Source: Trema orientale (lineage: Eukaryota > Streptophyta > Magnoliopsida > Rosales > Cannabaceae). From it: 64,000 nucleotides of DNA. Shown here piece after piece: positions 24,185 through 37,700 of this stretch. Position numbers and translations under genes: made by a program. Numbering within the stretch: position 1 is the first letter of the stretch; each line of letters opens with the position of its first letter. A model generated the notes under the pieces. That model saw only the letters and a program-made list of their open reading frames with translations, had not been told where the DNA came from and did no database searches. The stretch covers positions 182,347 through 246,346 of the forward strand of contig JXTC01000338.1 of NCBI GenBank assembly GCA_002914845.1. Direction: 5' to 3'.

Positions 24185-27100
24185 TGCTAGAAATTCTGAA
24201 AAATGATTCGAAAAATGATTTTACTGAACACGATTTCCGCAGTTTTGTAAATAAATTAAGAACACAGCGGAATTGGTATTTTAAAAATTTTCTTGAAACT
24301 TTATAAAACATAAATGTAGGATCGTTGATCTAACATAAATCAATTCATGGATCTTGGTTTGGATAAAATCTGGAAATGCTTCACAGCCATTGAACCTTCC
24401 CGTCTATTCTCTGGAATCCGTTGAATGATCCGGTGTGTGGTTACCTTCTTGATTCCCAACGAGAGATGAGCGAACGATCTGGAAGACGTTCTTCCTTCTC
24501 CTTGATTGCACGTCTATGGTCATATGTATCTCTCCCTCGGCGACCATGAAGGAACACGGGATTTCTCTCGCGGCGGCTCGGTTCTCTCTCACTCTTTCTT
24601 TTTCTCTCTGTCACATGAAAAGTACAGTTACTGTACTTGTAGTAGGTGTGTAACTTCCTTACAGAGACTTTGGAGAACTTTTCTCTTAAGTATTAGAGAG
24701 TTGTAAACTATAGTGGGCTTATTGGGCTCAACTAATCATTCAATTAGTAATTGGGCTATGTGTGTCACACCCCGATCCACGTGCATGCTTATATGTTACG
24801 TATAATAGAGCATTGTCTAGTTCTAAGTTATGTAGAGGAGTTAAGCTGGTCAATGAGGAGCTTAATAATTTTATATATTCATAAAGATCCTAGTTAAAAA
24901 AAAAAAAAAAAGATTTCACGTTTTACGAGATAGTCTTTTGATGTTAGATTTTATACAATAGAAATGAGATAAGCTACTGATTAAGGTACTTAGCAGTGTA
25001 AACTTTTGATGATAGACAATATGACGAAAGAAAATATTTTTGATGAAAATTGACAGTTAAGTTTCCAACAATCTAGAATAGATAAGCTGCTGACGGACGA
25101 GACAAGATTAATTCTAATGTTGTGATCAAGTTCTAGGAAGAAGTTAGTATTTCTCGATTTTCGTGCCAGATAGTTCTATAAATGTGATGCCCAAGATTCT
25201 CACATGCATAATAAGCCAATAATAAACACGTTTATATTACATAATAGACATATCATGAAACTAGTGTCAATTTAACGGTAAATTGCTTAAGCTGATTGTT
25301 AAATGCTTTCGATATGTATTATTGTGCTAATAATTGTTGAAGTGCTCCCATGCAGTGTAAAAGCTCAATACCCTCAAAGAGAGAGCTTGGTGTGTGAGAG
25401 GAACAAAGAATACATTCATGAATAGTAATACTGTATGCTCATGCACTAAAACATGTCTATTGATAAATTGGTCAAATAGTAGTTTTTCGGTAAAATATAT
25501 TTTTCACGCTTTTCGGAGCAAAATTCACTGTATGTTTAACACGTCAAATAGGCTTAATTTAATGTTTAGGACTCATTTATAGCATTTTATTGGTCGGCCC
25601 CAGGTAAGCACGAGGTGGCAGTCACGGTACTAAATTGGTGTTTAGTTACACTAAGCTAGCTTAGATTAAGCTTAATCGCGTAATGTCGTTTTTGTGCATT
25701 CTAATGATTAAGTGCTAATACTATGTTTTTCATGTTAATTGGAGTATAATTGACTTTCTTTTTATGTTTAATGATTGGTTATGGGGCTAGGTTCCACCAA
25801 ATTACAATAAGATTGACCATATAGGATCATAAGTCAAAGTATGACTAGTTTTCACTTCCTAAGCTAGGATTCACCAACTTTGGCTACACTTAGGTGTATA
25901 GGAGTGACCAGCAACGTGGTGACTATGCTAAGGATGTTTTAGAGCTGGACACATGGAAAGCAATGAGCAAAATACCTAAAATACCCCTAAGAAATTAAGT
26001 TATGCCATTTCTTAGTCATTAAGTATCACTTTTAGACCAAATCTGGTCATTTTCATTCTCTTTCTCTCCAGCCACGACCTGAGCCTCTCCAATACCTTTC
26101 TACACTTCTCTCAGGTCCCCTTATCCATATCTAAGAGTTTCCAAGTGGTAGAAGTCAATTTGGAGCTCTAGAAAGCAAGCTAGACCAAAACTAGTCAAGG
26201 TAACTCTACTAAGTTCTTCTTTCTAGGTCTTGTTCTTTAATTTCAATTCTCTACTTGTTCCCACTTAAGTAATGGTTTATTCAGGTCCTATTAAGTTCAA
26301 AAATCTATTTCTAAGCCTTGGGAATCAGTTTGGTGGAGATAGAAGGCAAGAACACTAGCAAAGACTCAAACTAGCGAAGGTAAGGTTTATGTTGGATTTT
26401 GAATTTGTAGTGAGTTTCCTTCATTTCAGCTCTTAAACCTAAGCTATTATTTGATGAATAATGGTCCTAGGAACCCTTATATATTGCTGGAAACATAAAA
26501 TTTAAGTGGAGGATTAATGTTAAACCTAAAGTCCCAAAGATTTCTATTTATGGAGTTAGGTATTTTTATGTGTAGTAGATTAAGTATTCTATATTTGTAA
26601 CCTGATTTCTTAAGCTTGGAGTATATATTTTATTGATCCTATTAGTTATTCGACTCATTTGGTGGCTGGTTGTGATGGCACACAAGGGTAGAAGTGGTTT
26701 AGACTTTGTCCAATGAAAAGAAATTCAAGTGCACTCATGTTGTACCGAAAGATCCTATTTGATGTGTATACGTGGGAATTGGATTGTTAATTGTTATTGC
26801 AGGTTTAAAATCATGATTTTAATCATGTGGGAATGTCCTAGAATTAGGGGAGGTGCTGTCCAAATATTTTTAGAAGGAAATGGCACCATTTAGAGGCAAT
26901 TGGACTAGTTTTACAAGATTAAGTTCCATTTCAGGTCATTTTTGTGCTAATGAACTAGTATTCATATTTTAACACTTTTGAATAATTTTTCAATGCTAGT
27001 TTTTGACTATTAAGTACCTTAAGTGATTTATACACTTTTGAGTCATTTTAAGATCAAGTATCCTAAATTGGTGAAACTTCTGATTTCGGTCTTGTCCAAG

Positions 27101-29386
27101 TATCTTAGTTCATTCATTTTAGAAAAAAATGTGCATCTAGAATAAAAGAATTTCATGACAAGTGATTGGCACACCAATCTCTAGGGGATATTGACCCTTT
27201 CCACTATCACTTTCTATTCAGGACAACAGGTAAGTAAAGTACTCAACTGCAACACAAGAATTACGTGTTATGTGGGTGTTTATTATTTTTTTTATGCCTA
27301 GCATTTTGGTTATGAGCATGAACATCGGCATTTTGGTTTCAGTACACATGCTTGGTATTTCTAATGTGACATTATCATGTACATCATGAGGCCATGCATG
27401 TTTTATAGAGAAATCTAAAATATGAGACAAGTTTTCAACATGCCTTAGCAATATTGTGCAAGGCCATGTTTATCAAAGAAAAGTTGAGACAAGGTAACTT
27501 TCAGAAGGTTTTGTGTCACTGTTATGGGGAAGCGGGATAAATGTTTAAGTTTCAGAGTGGCAGCCCCAAAAGGGGGGGCAAGTCTGACGGGATTAGTCAG
27601 AAGGTTTGCCACAATATTCCTCCTCCAAGGGATATAATGATTGTACTACAGTTTTGGGCCGCCTTATCTCTTGAGCTCAACGGGGTAACGATGGAATAAG
27701 GTTAGTAATGAGCCCCACTGTAGTGGGAGCCAGCTGGAGGAGAGCCCATGAGATATTATCAGATCTGAAACCCCTGCAGGCACAGTGCCGAACCGGACAG
27801 TGTACACAAGACAGGAGGAAGCCAAAAGGAAAATATTTATACCAGAAAGTTTAAGCAAGCATGATCATGCATTTAGTACATGTCATTGAGGAACATTTCA
27901 TACATTTACTTTACTTACTGAGCTGTAGCTCATTATAGTCTTGTGTTGCAGGTAATGATTGAGATGACAGCATGAGCTTGTGAGTTGGAGTAGAGGCCCA
28001 ACCTTGGTATTATACATATGGATATTTTGACCACTTGTGGGGGGGCCTAGTTTGTGTATTTTTTTAGGGAAGTTTTACAGTCTCTCAATGAAGTTGTTTT
28101 TAGTTCATTTCTTTTGGAAGCCATGTTTATAAATAAAGTTATCTATCCACGGAGTTTTAAAGAAAATAAAAAGTTTAAATTGGCCCATATTTTTGGAATA
28201 ATGAATACAGGATTATTTTCTAGAAGTAACGCCCTGTAAAAAGAGAGAGTTAATAATTTCTAGTAGTAATATGTGGATAGTGAGGGCGTTACAATGTGTG
28301 AGCTAGACAGGGGACGTTATAGATCTAAGTAGTCTAAACTCTAATGGGCCAACTACATATAATTATAATTAACTCTTAATTATGATTAGGCCTTATCCAT
28401 TAATATTGGGTCACTCCATTATAGGCCTAATATTGCACTCTTAGATTAAATGTCATATATTTTCTGTGAAGCTAATTAACACTTTAAGTAACTTGATCCA
28501 TTTAACATATACTATACCTGCTGATATACCTCAGATGCAATGCCATACTAGTGAGGTGAAATTACTGTATTACCCTTCTAGTACATATTTACCTTTGAGT
28601 TGCTATTTTTCGTCTAATGGATATAATTGACTACGGTGTTTGTAACTGCCCATACAAACATGGTCAAATTCACAAAGTGAATACCTAGTGCCTGGTTTTT
28701 ATTATCCAAGTCCTTGAAAAAACTCAAAGTGACATTATATGCATGGTGTCTAAATCATAAAGGGCATTCTCGTTAATTCACAAATCTTATCTTCTAAGAT
28801 ACTGGAGTTCGAATCATATAATCGGAACTAGTCCTTTAGTAAGTCAAAAAGATAAAATTCATGAAAGCAAGTCCGACAATCACTAGGATTAAGGTAATAT
28901 TGCAATAGTGCTAGATAAGTGAAAGATAAAATATTGAGTTATGGTACTTAATCTCAAATTTTATTTTCACTTGGTCTAGTTCAATATACTTATAACTTTT
29001 TTATAATACACTAGTGTTTCTATCCGAAGTCAGACACTTCGATAATTGGAGATTTTATCAATCCCGTTGAAATAGACAACACTATATTCTATGGCAAAAT
29101 AAAATATTCCATCTTTATTTGCAGAATGTGAACTTTTTATTTAGACATAATGAAATAAAGAATTTAGTCTCCCATATATAAACATTTCACACAAATAATT
29201 CTTTATTACTCATTATTAGTCATGGAAACTTTTAGACATTTGTAATATAGAAAATATAAACAATGCATGTATATAATTGGGACATAATATGGAATTTATT
29301 GACAAAAAATAGATAATGCTTAAATCCAATAAACATTATTTAAGATATCAAACAAAGAAACTACTTTCTAAGGCATATTCCCAACA
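24185..29386 (-). repeat. 5' LTR (LTR D) of outer Ty1/copia element, split by a 3.5 kb insertion
   Basis: Begins TGCTAGAAATTCTG at 24185 and ends CATATTCCCAACA at 29386. Removing 24763-28293 and one 5-bp duplication leaves 1666 bp, collinear with LTR A. AGAGC follows at 29387-29391 (AAAGC on the other side of the element). Together with LTR A this defines a 22,220-bp outer element. Confidence 0.85.
24763..28293 (+). mobile_element. solo LTR (3531 bp) of another LTR retrotransposon family, probably chromovirus-like
   Basis: Begins TGTCACACCCCGATCC and ends AGGGCGTTACA, the TG...CA ends with the CACCCC/GGGYG inner bases common in long plant gypsy LTRs. It is flanked by ATGTG at 24758-24762 and 28294-28298. 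Removing it restores GGGCTATGTGTGAGCTAG, present in the other copies of the host LTR. There is no coding sequence, primer site or second LTR inside, so it is best read as a solo LTR. The GC-richer part near 27530-27790 and the TTACTTACTGAGCT phrase near 27909 occur in similar order in some Tekay-type LTRs; this family assignment is inference. Confidence 0.75.
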
Positions 29387-29391
29387 AGAGC

Positions 29392-30901
29392 GGCATTGTG
29401 GACCAAATTGTTAAGATACTTTGAAGATTGCTTGTATTGCTTCTTTACAGGCCTCCTCTCAAAATTCTAACGTGCCAAACACATTTTTCAAAGCCCGTGA
29501 CTTCATGAGATTCTCCATCATTATCTTGATTTCTTCTTCCTTCAAGCCTTCTTCAAATGCTAGATTTTCTTCAATTGAATTAGCAGTAGTGCAAGTATTT
29601 ACTTGTCCTCTTTTATGATTTAGAAATAAATTATTTTAAACCCTTTGTTGTTGTTGCCCGAAGATAATTTCACCTCTCTGACCTTTTTCATGATAAATCT
29701 TCCAGACAATATAACAGTCCGATGTAGCATTGTGCACTCTTTTATGCAACAAGCAGTATTTGGGGTCTCGCATTTCTTTTGGTATTGGTTGTCTGTTAGG
29801 TAGTGGATATTTAAGAACTCCATCTTCTATCCAGACTTGCACTAGAGCATTGATTCTATCTTTGGGAAGTGGTATTTTTGGTGAAATGGGCAGATTTCTT
29901 ATATTTTGTTGCCGTTGGTCAACCATAGCAATCTTTTTCCTTCTTTTGGAGGGGGTTGGTTTTTTCCAACTTTCAGTAGTAATCCTTTTCTCTGGCATAA
30001 CTTTACGCACTTTTGACACTGTTGCTTCGGTATTGCTCACTCTGAACATCAATTCGATAAAAGTTGTGATCATGTGATTCTCAGTATAAATTTTGTATTC
30101 GTCTTATATTCTATTAATGCATACCCGAATTATATCTTGTTCAGAAATAATTGCTTTATAGTCAAGAGCCACTTCTTTGAATCTATTCACGTAGGCTGTA
30201 AGTGCTTCATCTTCCCTTTGTATTATGTTGGAAAGATCAGATAAGCCCAATGTACATTCTGCTGTAAAGAACTTTGTACAGAATATTGTTACCAATTCTT
30301 CCCAAGTGTCGATGCTGCCTGCTGGTCAATTGATGAACCATGAGTATGCTCGATCAGTGAGAGATTTTGAAAATTCTCTTAGTCTCAAATCATGGTTACT
30401 GGCAAAAACTCTGAGATCATCTAGAAAACTGATGACATGTTCTCTAGGATTGCCTTTCTTTCCATCAAACTTCTCAAATCGAGGATTAGTGTAATCCTTC
30501 GGATATGGCTTGGAAAGAATATTGGCAGAATAAGGAGGTTCAAAGTCTACCACTGCAACAATTTTACTGGCTTTTTCTGCGTCAGTTCTAAGTATTTCTT
30601 GTAATTGCTTTTTCGTAATAAAATTTTTTCAAGTTTCATTATCAGTTCTGGCTGTGGTTGCGGCAATAAGGTTGACGGAACTTTCTTGTGTTATTGGCAT
30701 TCCAAGAATCTGATTTTTAGATGCATGAAAATTATTGTTTTGATTGGGTAGAGCTGAAGCAGAAGTCCCCAGTCCATTTGCTTTTTCTAGATTGGCAATC
30801 TTCTGGAGAATTTGAGCATGAGATAATTGTATGTCTTCTTGAGATTGCCTTATGGCATCTATTGAGATCGCCAACGAGTTAAGATGTGGAGATTTCATCA
30901 T
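29392..30901 (-). pseudogene. Ty3/gypsy gag relic, broken by stops
   Basis: All open pieces (30901-30629, 30553-30326, 30295-30104, 30073-29636) are in one reading frame, separated by stops, so this is a single decayed gag. Landmarks in order: a coiled-coil-like N-terminus ('QSQEDIQLSHAQILQKIANL'); the retrotransposon gag core 'KPYPKDYTNPRFEKFDGKKG' with 'PREHVISFLDDL' and 'SLTDRAYSWFIN'; the 'LSNIIQREDEALTAYVNRFK' segment; and a zinc-finger-like C-terminus 'YCLLHKRVHNATSDCY' with C-x2-H and H-x4-C spacing. This core is typical of plant Tat/Athila-type gag, which builds the particle around the element RNA. The frame leads towards protease but is cut at 29387 by the copia element; protease resumes at 7161. 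Confidence 0.85.
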
Positions 30902-31174
30902 TCAGTAGATTTTGTTGCTCCGCCATTTTGAGATAATGTGTTGAAGGGACCTTCCTAGTTAATTTCTTCACATTAAAAATAGCCTTTTCACATCTGCTTT
31001 TCTTTTTTTCTTTCCTTTTTTTTTTTTTTTGCTTTTTTTTCTTTTTTTTCCTTCTTTTTCTTCTTTTTTGTTTTTTGTTTTTTTTTTTAGTTGAAAAAGA
31101 CAGAGAGCAGGCAGAGTCACAAGACGACTTTTGAGATCTTAGAGATACTGAAAAAACTTAATTTCCCTTGGTAA
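30902..31174 (-). other. gypsy leader between primer site and gag
   Basis: Contains a long pyrimidine tract on the plus strand (purine tract on the element strand) at about 31005-31090. No gene is seen. Confidence 0.5.
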
Positions 31175-31191
31175 TCCCCAGTGGAGTCGCC
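31175..31191 (-). promoter_or_regulatory. probable primer binding site of the Ty3/gypsy element
   Basis: Minus strand reads GGCGACTCCACTGGGGA. A TGGCGACTC...TGGGGA sequence next to the 5' LTR is usual in plant Tat-lineage gypsy elements. It lies 270 bp upstream of the gag start and agrees with the minus orientation of gag and pol. Confidence 0.6.
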
Positions 31192-31197
31192 TTTTAA

Positions 31198-31662
31198 TGG
31201 TAAGGAGAAAGGTGCTTTTTCTGCAAAAGAATAGGCATAATAATAGTTAATTTTTAAAAAAAAAACTTCGTGGGCTATAATTTAGCACCACATGTAATAT
31301 GGTTAGGATTCAGTTAGATTAGTATACTAAATTTAAATGACTGAAATTTAAATTACTAAATTTAATGTAGGGAGTTGTATAAAAAGCAGTCGTATTACAT
31401 AACTCATTTTAATAAAAAACTTAGCCTCACGGATCTGCGGGAATTTAAAGTACTGAAAATAATATAAAAGATTATAAATAGTGCAGTCACATTAAACAAC
31501 TCAGCATACTAAAACAACTGACCCCCACGAGTCTGCGAGTATTTAAATTACAGAATCTAAATATCAGTAGTTATGTTAGCATAGTATAATTTGTTATTAC
31601 CCTATAGATATATGGAGCAAAAAAAAAAATGAGCTGAGTAACTTAGTATTCCAAAATCTGTA

Positions 31663-31694
<32 letters not shown>

Positions 31695-32757
31695 TTTTAA
31701 TTTAATATGATAATATAAATGATATAATAATGTAATATAATATATAATATATAATTATATAGATATATGAATGCACGAAATAATATATATATAGTTGCCA
31801 ATCCTATAGGTTTTTTTTTTTTTTTTACCTATGTATAGGTATTTTTTTTAATCGTTGGATCATCATGTAACGGCGATCCAACGGTTATAATAATATGCAT
31901 AAAAAGACGTGCATCATTAATGCTACTTCTCTCTCTTACTTTTTAATATAAAAAAATATGCATAATAAATTTTAATTAGCCAAAACGATACCTATGTATA
32001 GGTAAAAAAAAATACCTATTGGATTGGTGCCTTATATATATATATGTATGTATATATATATTAATAAAATGAAGATGGTAGTCTCGGATAGATGACTTAT
32101 GTATATATATTAATATATATATATATTGATGAGAGATTTTTATATAAATATGTGTATAAGGTAAAGATAAAAGAGCTTTATTGTGTTATGAGATTTGTTG
32201 AATAATGGTGATGATTAGGTATGGTAGGATAAGTATTAGATAAAGAGGAAGAAAAGTAGGATAATTAATGTAATATTAGTTAAAGAAAGAAAGAGTGAAG
32301 AAGGGAGAGAATAATGCTAAGATGGTAGATAAGAGAGGAGTATTAATTAATATGATAGAAAAGTCTCCCTTACAAACACTAATAGGCCATATTTATAGGC
32401 ACCAAGAAGTTACTATTTACAATAAAATATTGGCAATAAAAGTGAAGTAATAAGAAATATTAGGTAACGCAAAGATAATGGAAAATATTAGGTAACTTCT
32501 AATGATAATTTGTCATGTGTCCACTAGTAATAGTCTAGTCGTCATTAATTGTGATGTGGCATATACTCTTGATAATCTGACATAAACTTGACAATCTTCC
32601 AATAAGAAATTGATATTTTTCTTAGAATGTCAAGATCCTCTTTTATCCAATATAATTTTGACATATCTTGTTTTCTTAATTGACCTCATATTGCATAATT
32701 ATCACATCATTTTGTGACTTAATATTTTAGTTAGTTACTAATTTTAAAATTTTGTCA
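31198..32757 (-). repeat. candidate 5' LTR of the Ty3/gypsy element
   Basis: Starts TGGTAAGGAG six bases outside the primer site and may end TTTTGTCACA near 32757, after which Athila-like LTR sequence begins. No second LTR remains to confirm the boundary because the element's other end is missing. A MITE lies inside it at 31795-32031, and a (TAA)n run at about 31666-31695. Confidence 0.35.
31795..32031. mobile_element. MITE with terminal inverted repeats, copy 1
   Basis: The left end TGCCAATCCTATAGGT plus a T run and ACCTATGTATAGGTA is mirrored on the right by ACCTATGTATAGGTA, an A run and ATTGGATTGGTGCC. The interior contains CGGCGATCCAACGG. A second copy in the opposite orientation is at 59935-60172. 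Confidence 0.75.
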
Positions 32758-33565
32758 CACTGCAAAACACTATTTTTTAATACTTTGTTTTGATTATTTT
32801 GTTTATTATTGGTCTATTTTCTATTGTCAATTCATTTATGCTTCTCCTTACTCATTGTTTCTAATTTATTTAGTCAATAAATTAGTTGACTTTAGGTTGT
32901 AATTTTGATATTCAGGAAAGATTATTCTCATAATCCGAAATTGAGAGGCATAATTTAGGTTATTGTGAGACCGAGAGGAGATCAGCACCTAGATAATCAC
33001 TTAGACAGTTTGGATACTTTGGATTATTATGAGACTAGGAGATGAGTAATACCTTAACTTCTATTTGAGAGCTTGAACTTTAATAAAAACTTAATTAATT
33101 GGGTCAGATAGGGATATTAACTTAGGTTAGTTAGGTGTATTACCTTATTTGTGAGAGAGATAATGAGATGAGGTTAGATCCCTCAGTTAGTGCACTAATT
33201 GGAATTAGGTCGGTAATTACTCAATTTGACGAACTTAAGAGTAATTAGGTGAATTTAAATCTATAGTACATTTATGCATAGTAATTATACAGATTTTATT
33301 TACGCTTTATTCTTTTTGTCTTTGTTTTTATTTCTTTATTTTCATATTCATTTAGATTTTATGCCTAAATAAAGTTGAGTTGCAATAACTCCGGTAATTA
33401 GCGATAGTTTAATACCCAATCTCTATGGATCGACCCTTTTTCCTATTATACTAGCTAGTTTTGATTTTAGTAGGACATGCTAGATTAGTAAATATGAGGA
33501 GAACATTATAAATTTTAAATTTGGTAATTGGCATTTAAAAACCAACGATGTAAGTGTTTCACATT
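32758..33565 (+). repeat. 3' part of an Athila-like LTR, plus orientation
   Basis: Matches the reverse complement of the LTRs at 41871-43316 and 45922-47497 over about 800 bp, including TTGTCAATTCATTTATG, GTTATTGTGAGACCGAGAGG and CCCAATCTCTATGGATCGAC. The match fades at ACCAACGATGTAAGTGTTT, close to where this LTR family ends. Confidence 0.65.
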
Positions 33566-34032
33566 ATTACAAATACTAGGAATTAAGATCTACATACTCA
33601 GAGCTAATTTATGGTAATATTAAGAATTGAGTTATGGCACTCTAATTCTTTATATTACCAGGTCCAATTTAATACATATGACTTGTTTATATTGTACTAG
33701 TGTTTCTATCAGAATACTCACTTCAATGATTAAGATACATCCCATAGAGATAGATAAATACTATAACTTATAGTAAATAAAGTATTCCATCTTTATTTAT
33801 AGATTGTAAACTAATTAATTTAGATTTAAATATAGAAATAAGTCTCCCCATAATTAACACTTAATCATATTTGTTTCTTTATATACAAATAAAGTCATAG
33901 AATTATTTTCATATAAATAAACTATTCTATTGAGATAGTTTAATCTAGCATAAATTTATAATTGTGTATAAGAGAAAGTTATTCACACCAAAGGATAAAA
34001 TAGAAAATTTACTTTTTAGGGCCAATATCCCA
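33566..34032 (-). repeat. diverged copia LTR fragment related to LTRs A-E
   Basis: Aligns loosely to the right part of LTR A: ACTAGTGTTTCTATC, AAAGTATTCCATCTTTATTT and a final TTTTTAGGGCCAATATCCCAATA, compared with CTTTCTAGGGCATATTCCCAACA. The left part is missing, so it is a truncated or internally deleted copy. Confidence 0.55.
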
Positions 34033-34452
34033 ATAGCCAGTTGGCACTGCAGCGCCAGAGAAAAAGGTAACTACCTTGTTTTGACAAGCTCAGCTTCTAG
34101 AAACCTCCTTTGCATGACTTCTACACCTCCTCAGCTATAAAAAGACCTCTTTAACTCAGTTTTTCAGAGGGCAATTCATAGAGAAAGAGGAGAGTGCTTT
34201 GGAGGAGATATTGAAGACTGTTAGGAGATTGTTTGTCCTTCATTCACCATTCTATCCAAGCTTTTTGTTCATTTGTCTTGTCTCTTTCCTTTATCTTTTT
34301 AGTTTTGATTATTATAAGCATATCTATGAATATTGTGATGAATTTTAAGAACATGCTAGGCTAATTTCCTTATCTTTAGGGGCTAATTGAAGCCCTAGAC
34401 AATTAATCCTATTTAATTTATAGATAGTTTTCTTCATATTGATTGTTTCATC
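34033..34452 (+). repeat. Athila-like LTR, left part, with TATA box
   Basis: Contains GTTGGCACTGCAGCGCCAG at the left (the same type of GGCAC/GCGCC block as in other Athila LTRs here), then a TATA box TATAAAAAG at 34136-34144. A purine-rich region with GAGAAAGAGGAGAG follows, and then GGGGCTAATTGAAGCCCTAG. It continues at 39458 beyond the solo copia LTR, which carries a perfect TCATC duplication at its ends. Confidence 0.5.
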
Positions 34453-36714
34453 TACTGGAAATTTTGAAAAATTTTGAAAAATGATTTTACCAAAAATGAT
34501 TTTTCTAGTTTTATAAACAAATCAAGAACGCAATGGAATTGGGCACCTTCTTGATTCCCAACGAGAGATGAGCAGATGATCTTGAAGATGCTTTTCTTTC
34601 TCCTTGATTGTACGTCTATGACCATAGATATATCTCCCTCGGCGGCCGTGAACGAATACGAGATTTCTCCCACGGCAACTCAATTCTCTCTCACTCTCTC
34701 TTTTTCTCTGTGTCACATGTGAAGCTTACTGTGCTATCAGCGGCGTGTAGAACTACTAACAAGGCTTAGGAGGACTTTTCTCTTAAGTATTAGAGAGGTG
34801 TAAAGCCTATTAGGCTCAACTGACCATTCATTTAGTATTCAGCTATATGTGAGCTAGACAGGGGACCTAATGGATCTAAGTATTCTAAGCTCCAATAGGC
34901 CAATTACTCACAGGTATAATTAACTCTTAATTATGACTAGGTCTTGTCCATTAATATTAGGGCACTCCACTATAGACCAATATTGTATTCTTAGACTAAA
35001 TGTCATATAGTTTCTGTAGAACTAATTAACATATTAATTAACTTGATCCATTTAGCATATACTATGCCTACAAATATACCCCCAATGCAATATCGTGTTA
35101 GTGAGATGAAATTACCATATTACCTTTCTAGTACATATTTACCTTTGAGTTGTCATTTTTCATCTAATAGATAATAATTGACTACGGTGTTTGTAACTGC
35201 CAATATAAATACAGTCAAATTCACAAAGTGAATACTGGGCATCTAGTTCTTTATTAACCAAGTCTTTGAAAAAACTCGAATTGACATTATATGTATAGTA
35301 TCCAAATCATAATAGGCATTCTCGTCAATTTACAAATTCTAAGATACTAGAATTTGAACTATAGAGCGAAACTAGTCTTTTAGTAAGTCAAAAAGATAAA
35401 ACTCATGAAAGCAAGTCCGACAATCACTTGGATTAAGGCAATCTTGCAATTGGGCTATATTAGTGAAAGATAAAATATTGAGTTACGGCACTTAACCTCA
35501 AATTCTATATTCACTTGGTTCAGTTCAATGCACATATAACTTTCTTATAATACACAAGTGTTTCTATATATAACATCAAACTTGTTACTTAGCCTAAAAT
35601 TTTACTATGTATGTTTAAATTATTTAATAAATTAAATAGTTATACACTAATGAATTTTATAGATATAGTTGCAGTATAATACACATATGAATGCCAAGTT
35701 TGACTGCGTGTGCCTAATAAGAAAAAATAAAAATAAAATAAACATGCATTCTAAATTCGTGCATATAATTATTGTTTAATCTATTGAGTGTTTGATTAAT
35801 TAATTTTAATATTAAACTCTTAATATGTTAATTTAATAAGTAATATTGATTTTCTTTTTCAAATATATGATAATAGAATAGTTAATATATATTTATGTGT
35901 TTAAGTTTGATTAGATATATAATATAGTATATACGACTACTACCATTATTAATATGGTATGGACTTAATTAATTGTGTTTACTATTGGACTCTAAATTAT
36001 TTAGTTCAATAATTATTTATCTTGGCCTAATAGGTAATAAAAGATTCCAAATTGAAGTTGTTAATATTTTTTGTTTGTATTTGAGCTCTAAATCCTTTAG
36101 CCCAATAATCATTGATCTTAAGACAATAAGAAATTAGAAAATCCAAATTGAAATTGCTAATAATTCTAGCCCAAACTACAAATTAAGTATTATATGTATT
36201 ATATATATTTGATTTGATAAAGTAACTTAAAAAAAAAAAAGGAAAGAGGGAAAAGAAAAGAATAATAGGCAACCTTAGCTAAATTGGCAATAAATTATAA
36301 TGGATCTATTTTTATCATTTGTATACTATTACTTTGTTAATGGTGGAGTTGGCAAAATATGTTATGAGTTTACGTCCCACCAACTATTAAGGTAAAAGAA
36401 ATTAATTAATAACATTCGAAAACAAAATAAAATTTGGAAAGTGTAAAGAATACATTAACTATTTGAAAGGTAGATTAATTATATTAATTAATAGATACTA
36501 AATGCAAAGATGACGTTATCTACATATTATGTATCCATATGTTATTATCAAATATTATACTACTTTTATAAGTACAAGAGTATAGTAGAAATTAATTAAT
36601 TTTATGATCAAAATATAACAAATAAAAAAAAAAGAAGAAAGTTAAGTAAGCGGTGTCATTATTATTAACTTTAAAAAAAATTATTTTGATTATATTTTAT
36701 GTTCACAATAAGCC

Positions 36715-36723
36715 TATAAATAG
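36715..36723 (+). promoter_or_regulatory. TATA box of solo LTR promoter
   Basis: GCCTATAAATAGGGCACTC is a textbook plant TATA context, followed about 30 bp downstream by AACACATCAAATTTTTTCC, a plausible start region of the LTR transcript. Activity is inference. Confidence 0.5.
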
Positions 36724-37485
36724 GGCACTCTCTTGTAAACACATCAAATTTTTTCCTATATTTCTCTCTACCTCTCTTTCTCTCATAATTGTAGTAGTCT
36801 ATAAAGATTTCAAGAAATTCTCTCTTAGTTCCTTTTAAGAGTCAAAAAAAGCGTAATTCTTAGAACTCTTAGTCGTTCAAGATTAGTATATTTTACTACA
36901 CTTAGGTTCAAATTCAATCTAATGATATTTAAAGTTAGAAATTTTATTAAGGTTTAAAATTTTTATGAGAAGTCTTTCTATATATCTATTTGATTTCTGG
37001 AAAGTTTCACATTTATATCTTATTTCTATTATTTTATAGAAATCTTTTAATACATATTGGTTGTCACATTAGAAAAGCTGTAAAATAGATTTTATCAATT
37101 TTGTTCTATGATTTCAGAGGGTGAATGTTCTTAATTTGGGTTGAAATTTTAAAGACACATTCATATATATATTGGCTTATATTCTGAAAAGTTCTGTGAT
37201 GTCATGAATTTGTTTCTAATCATTATTAAATTTTCTTTATATATTACCGTTATAATCAGTATATCTGACAACTTTTTCTATTAGAGATAATATTATTATA
37301 CCTCATTCTATTGATTTTATTTAGACTTGAAAATTTTATTGGACACTAATATATATGTTATAAGAGCCTCGAAATAGTTTTAGGATTTTTGGAAATATTT
37401 ACAATTAGTTATAATTTTTGTAATAACATATAATTTAGTAAGTAAAGTGCTGTCATGGATTTTAAGATATAAATTTAAGAATTAT

Positions 37486-37700
37486 ATATGCTATGTAATA
37501 GTATAATTTAGAATCTCCAATTTTTTATATGCTATGTAATAGTATAATTTAGAATCTCCAATTTTTATCTATGTGTAATGATGTGTTGGAAATGTTCTCT
37601 TAAAATATCAAGAATTTTGGAGATAAAATCTCCAATTTTTATCTATGTGTAATGATGTGTTGGAGATGTTCTCTTAAAATATCAAGAATTTTGGAGATAA
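37486..37700. repeat. two adjacent tandem duplications (41-bp and 74-bp periods)
   Basis: ATATGCTATGTAATAGTATA recurs at 37486 and 37527 (period 41). ATCTCCAATTTTTATCTATG recurs at 37554 and 37628 (period 74) with one clear mismatch (GGAAATG / GGAGATG). Confidence 0.9.

Noticed and set aside
29730..30494. Plus-strand open frames of 115 and 89 codons
   Set aside because: Shadows of the minus-strand gypsy gag, which has clear domain motifs in one consistent frame.
31640..32120. (TAA)n and (TA)n runs considered as structured regulatory sites
   Set aside because: Simple microsatellites of the kind common in AT-rich plant DNA; nothing further to support function.
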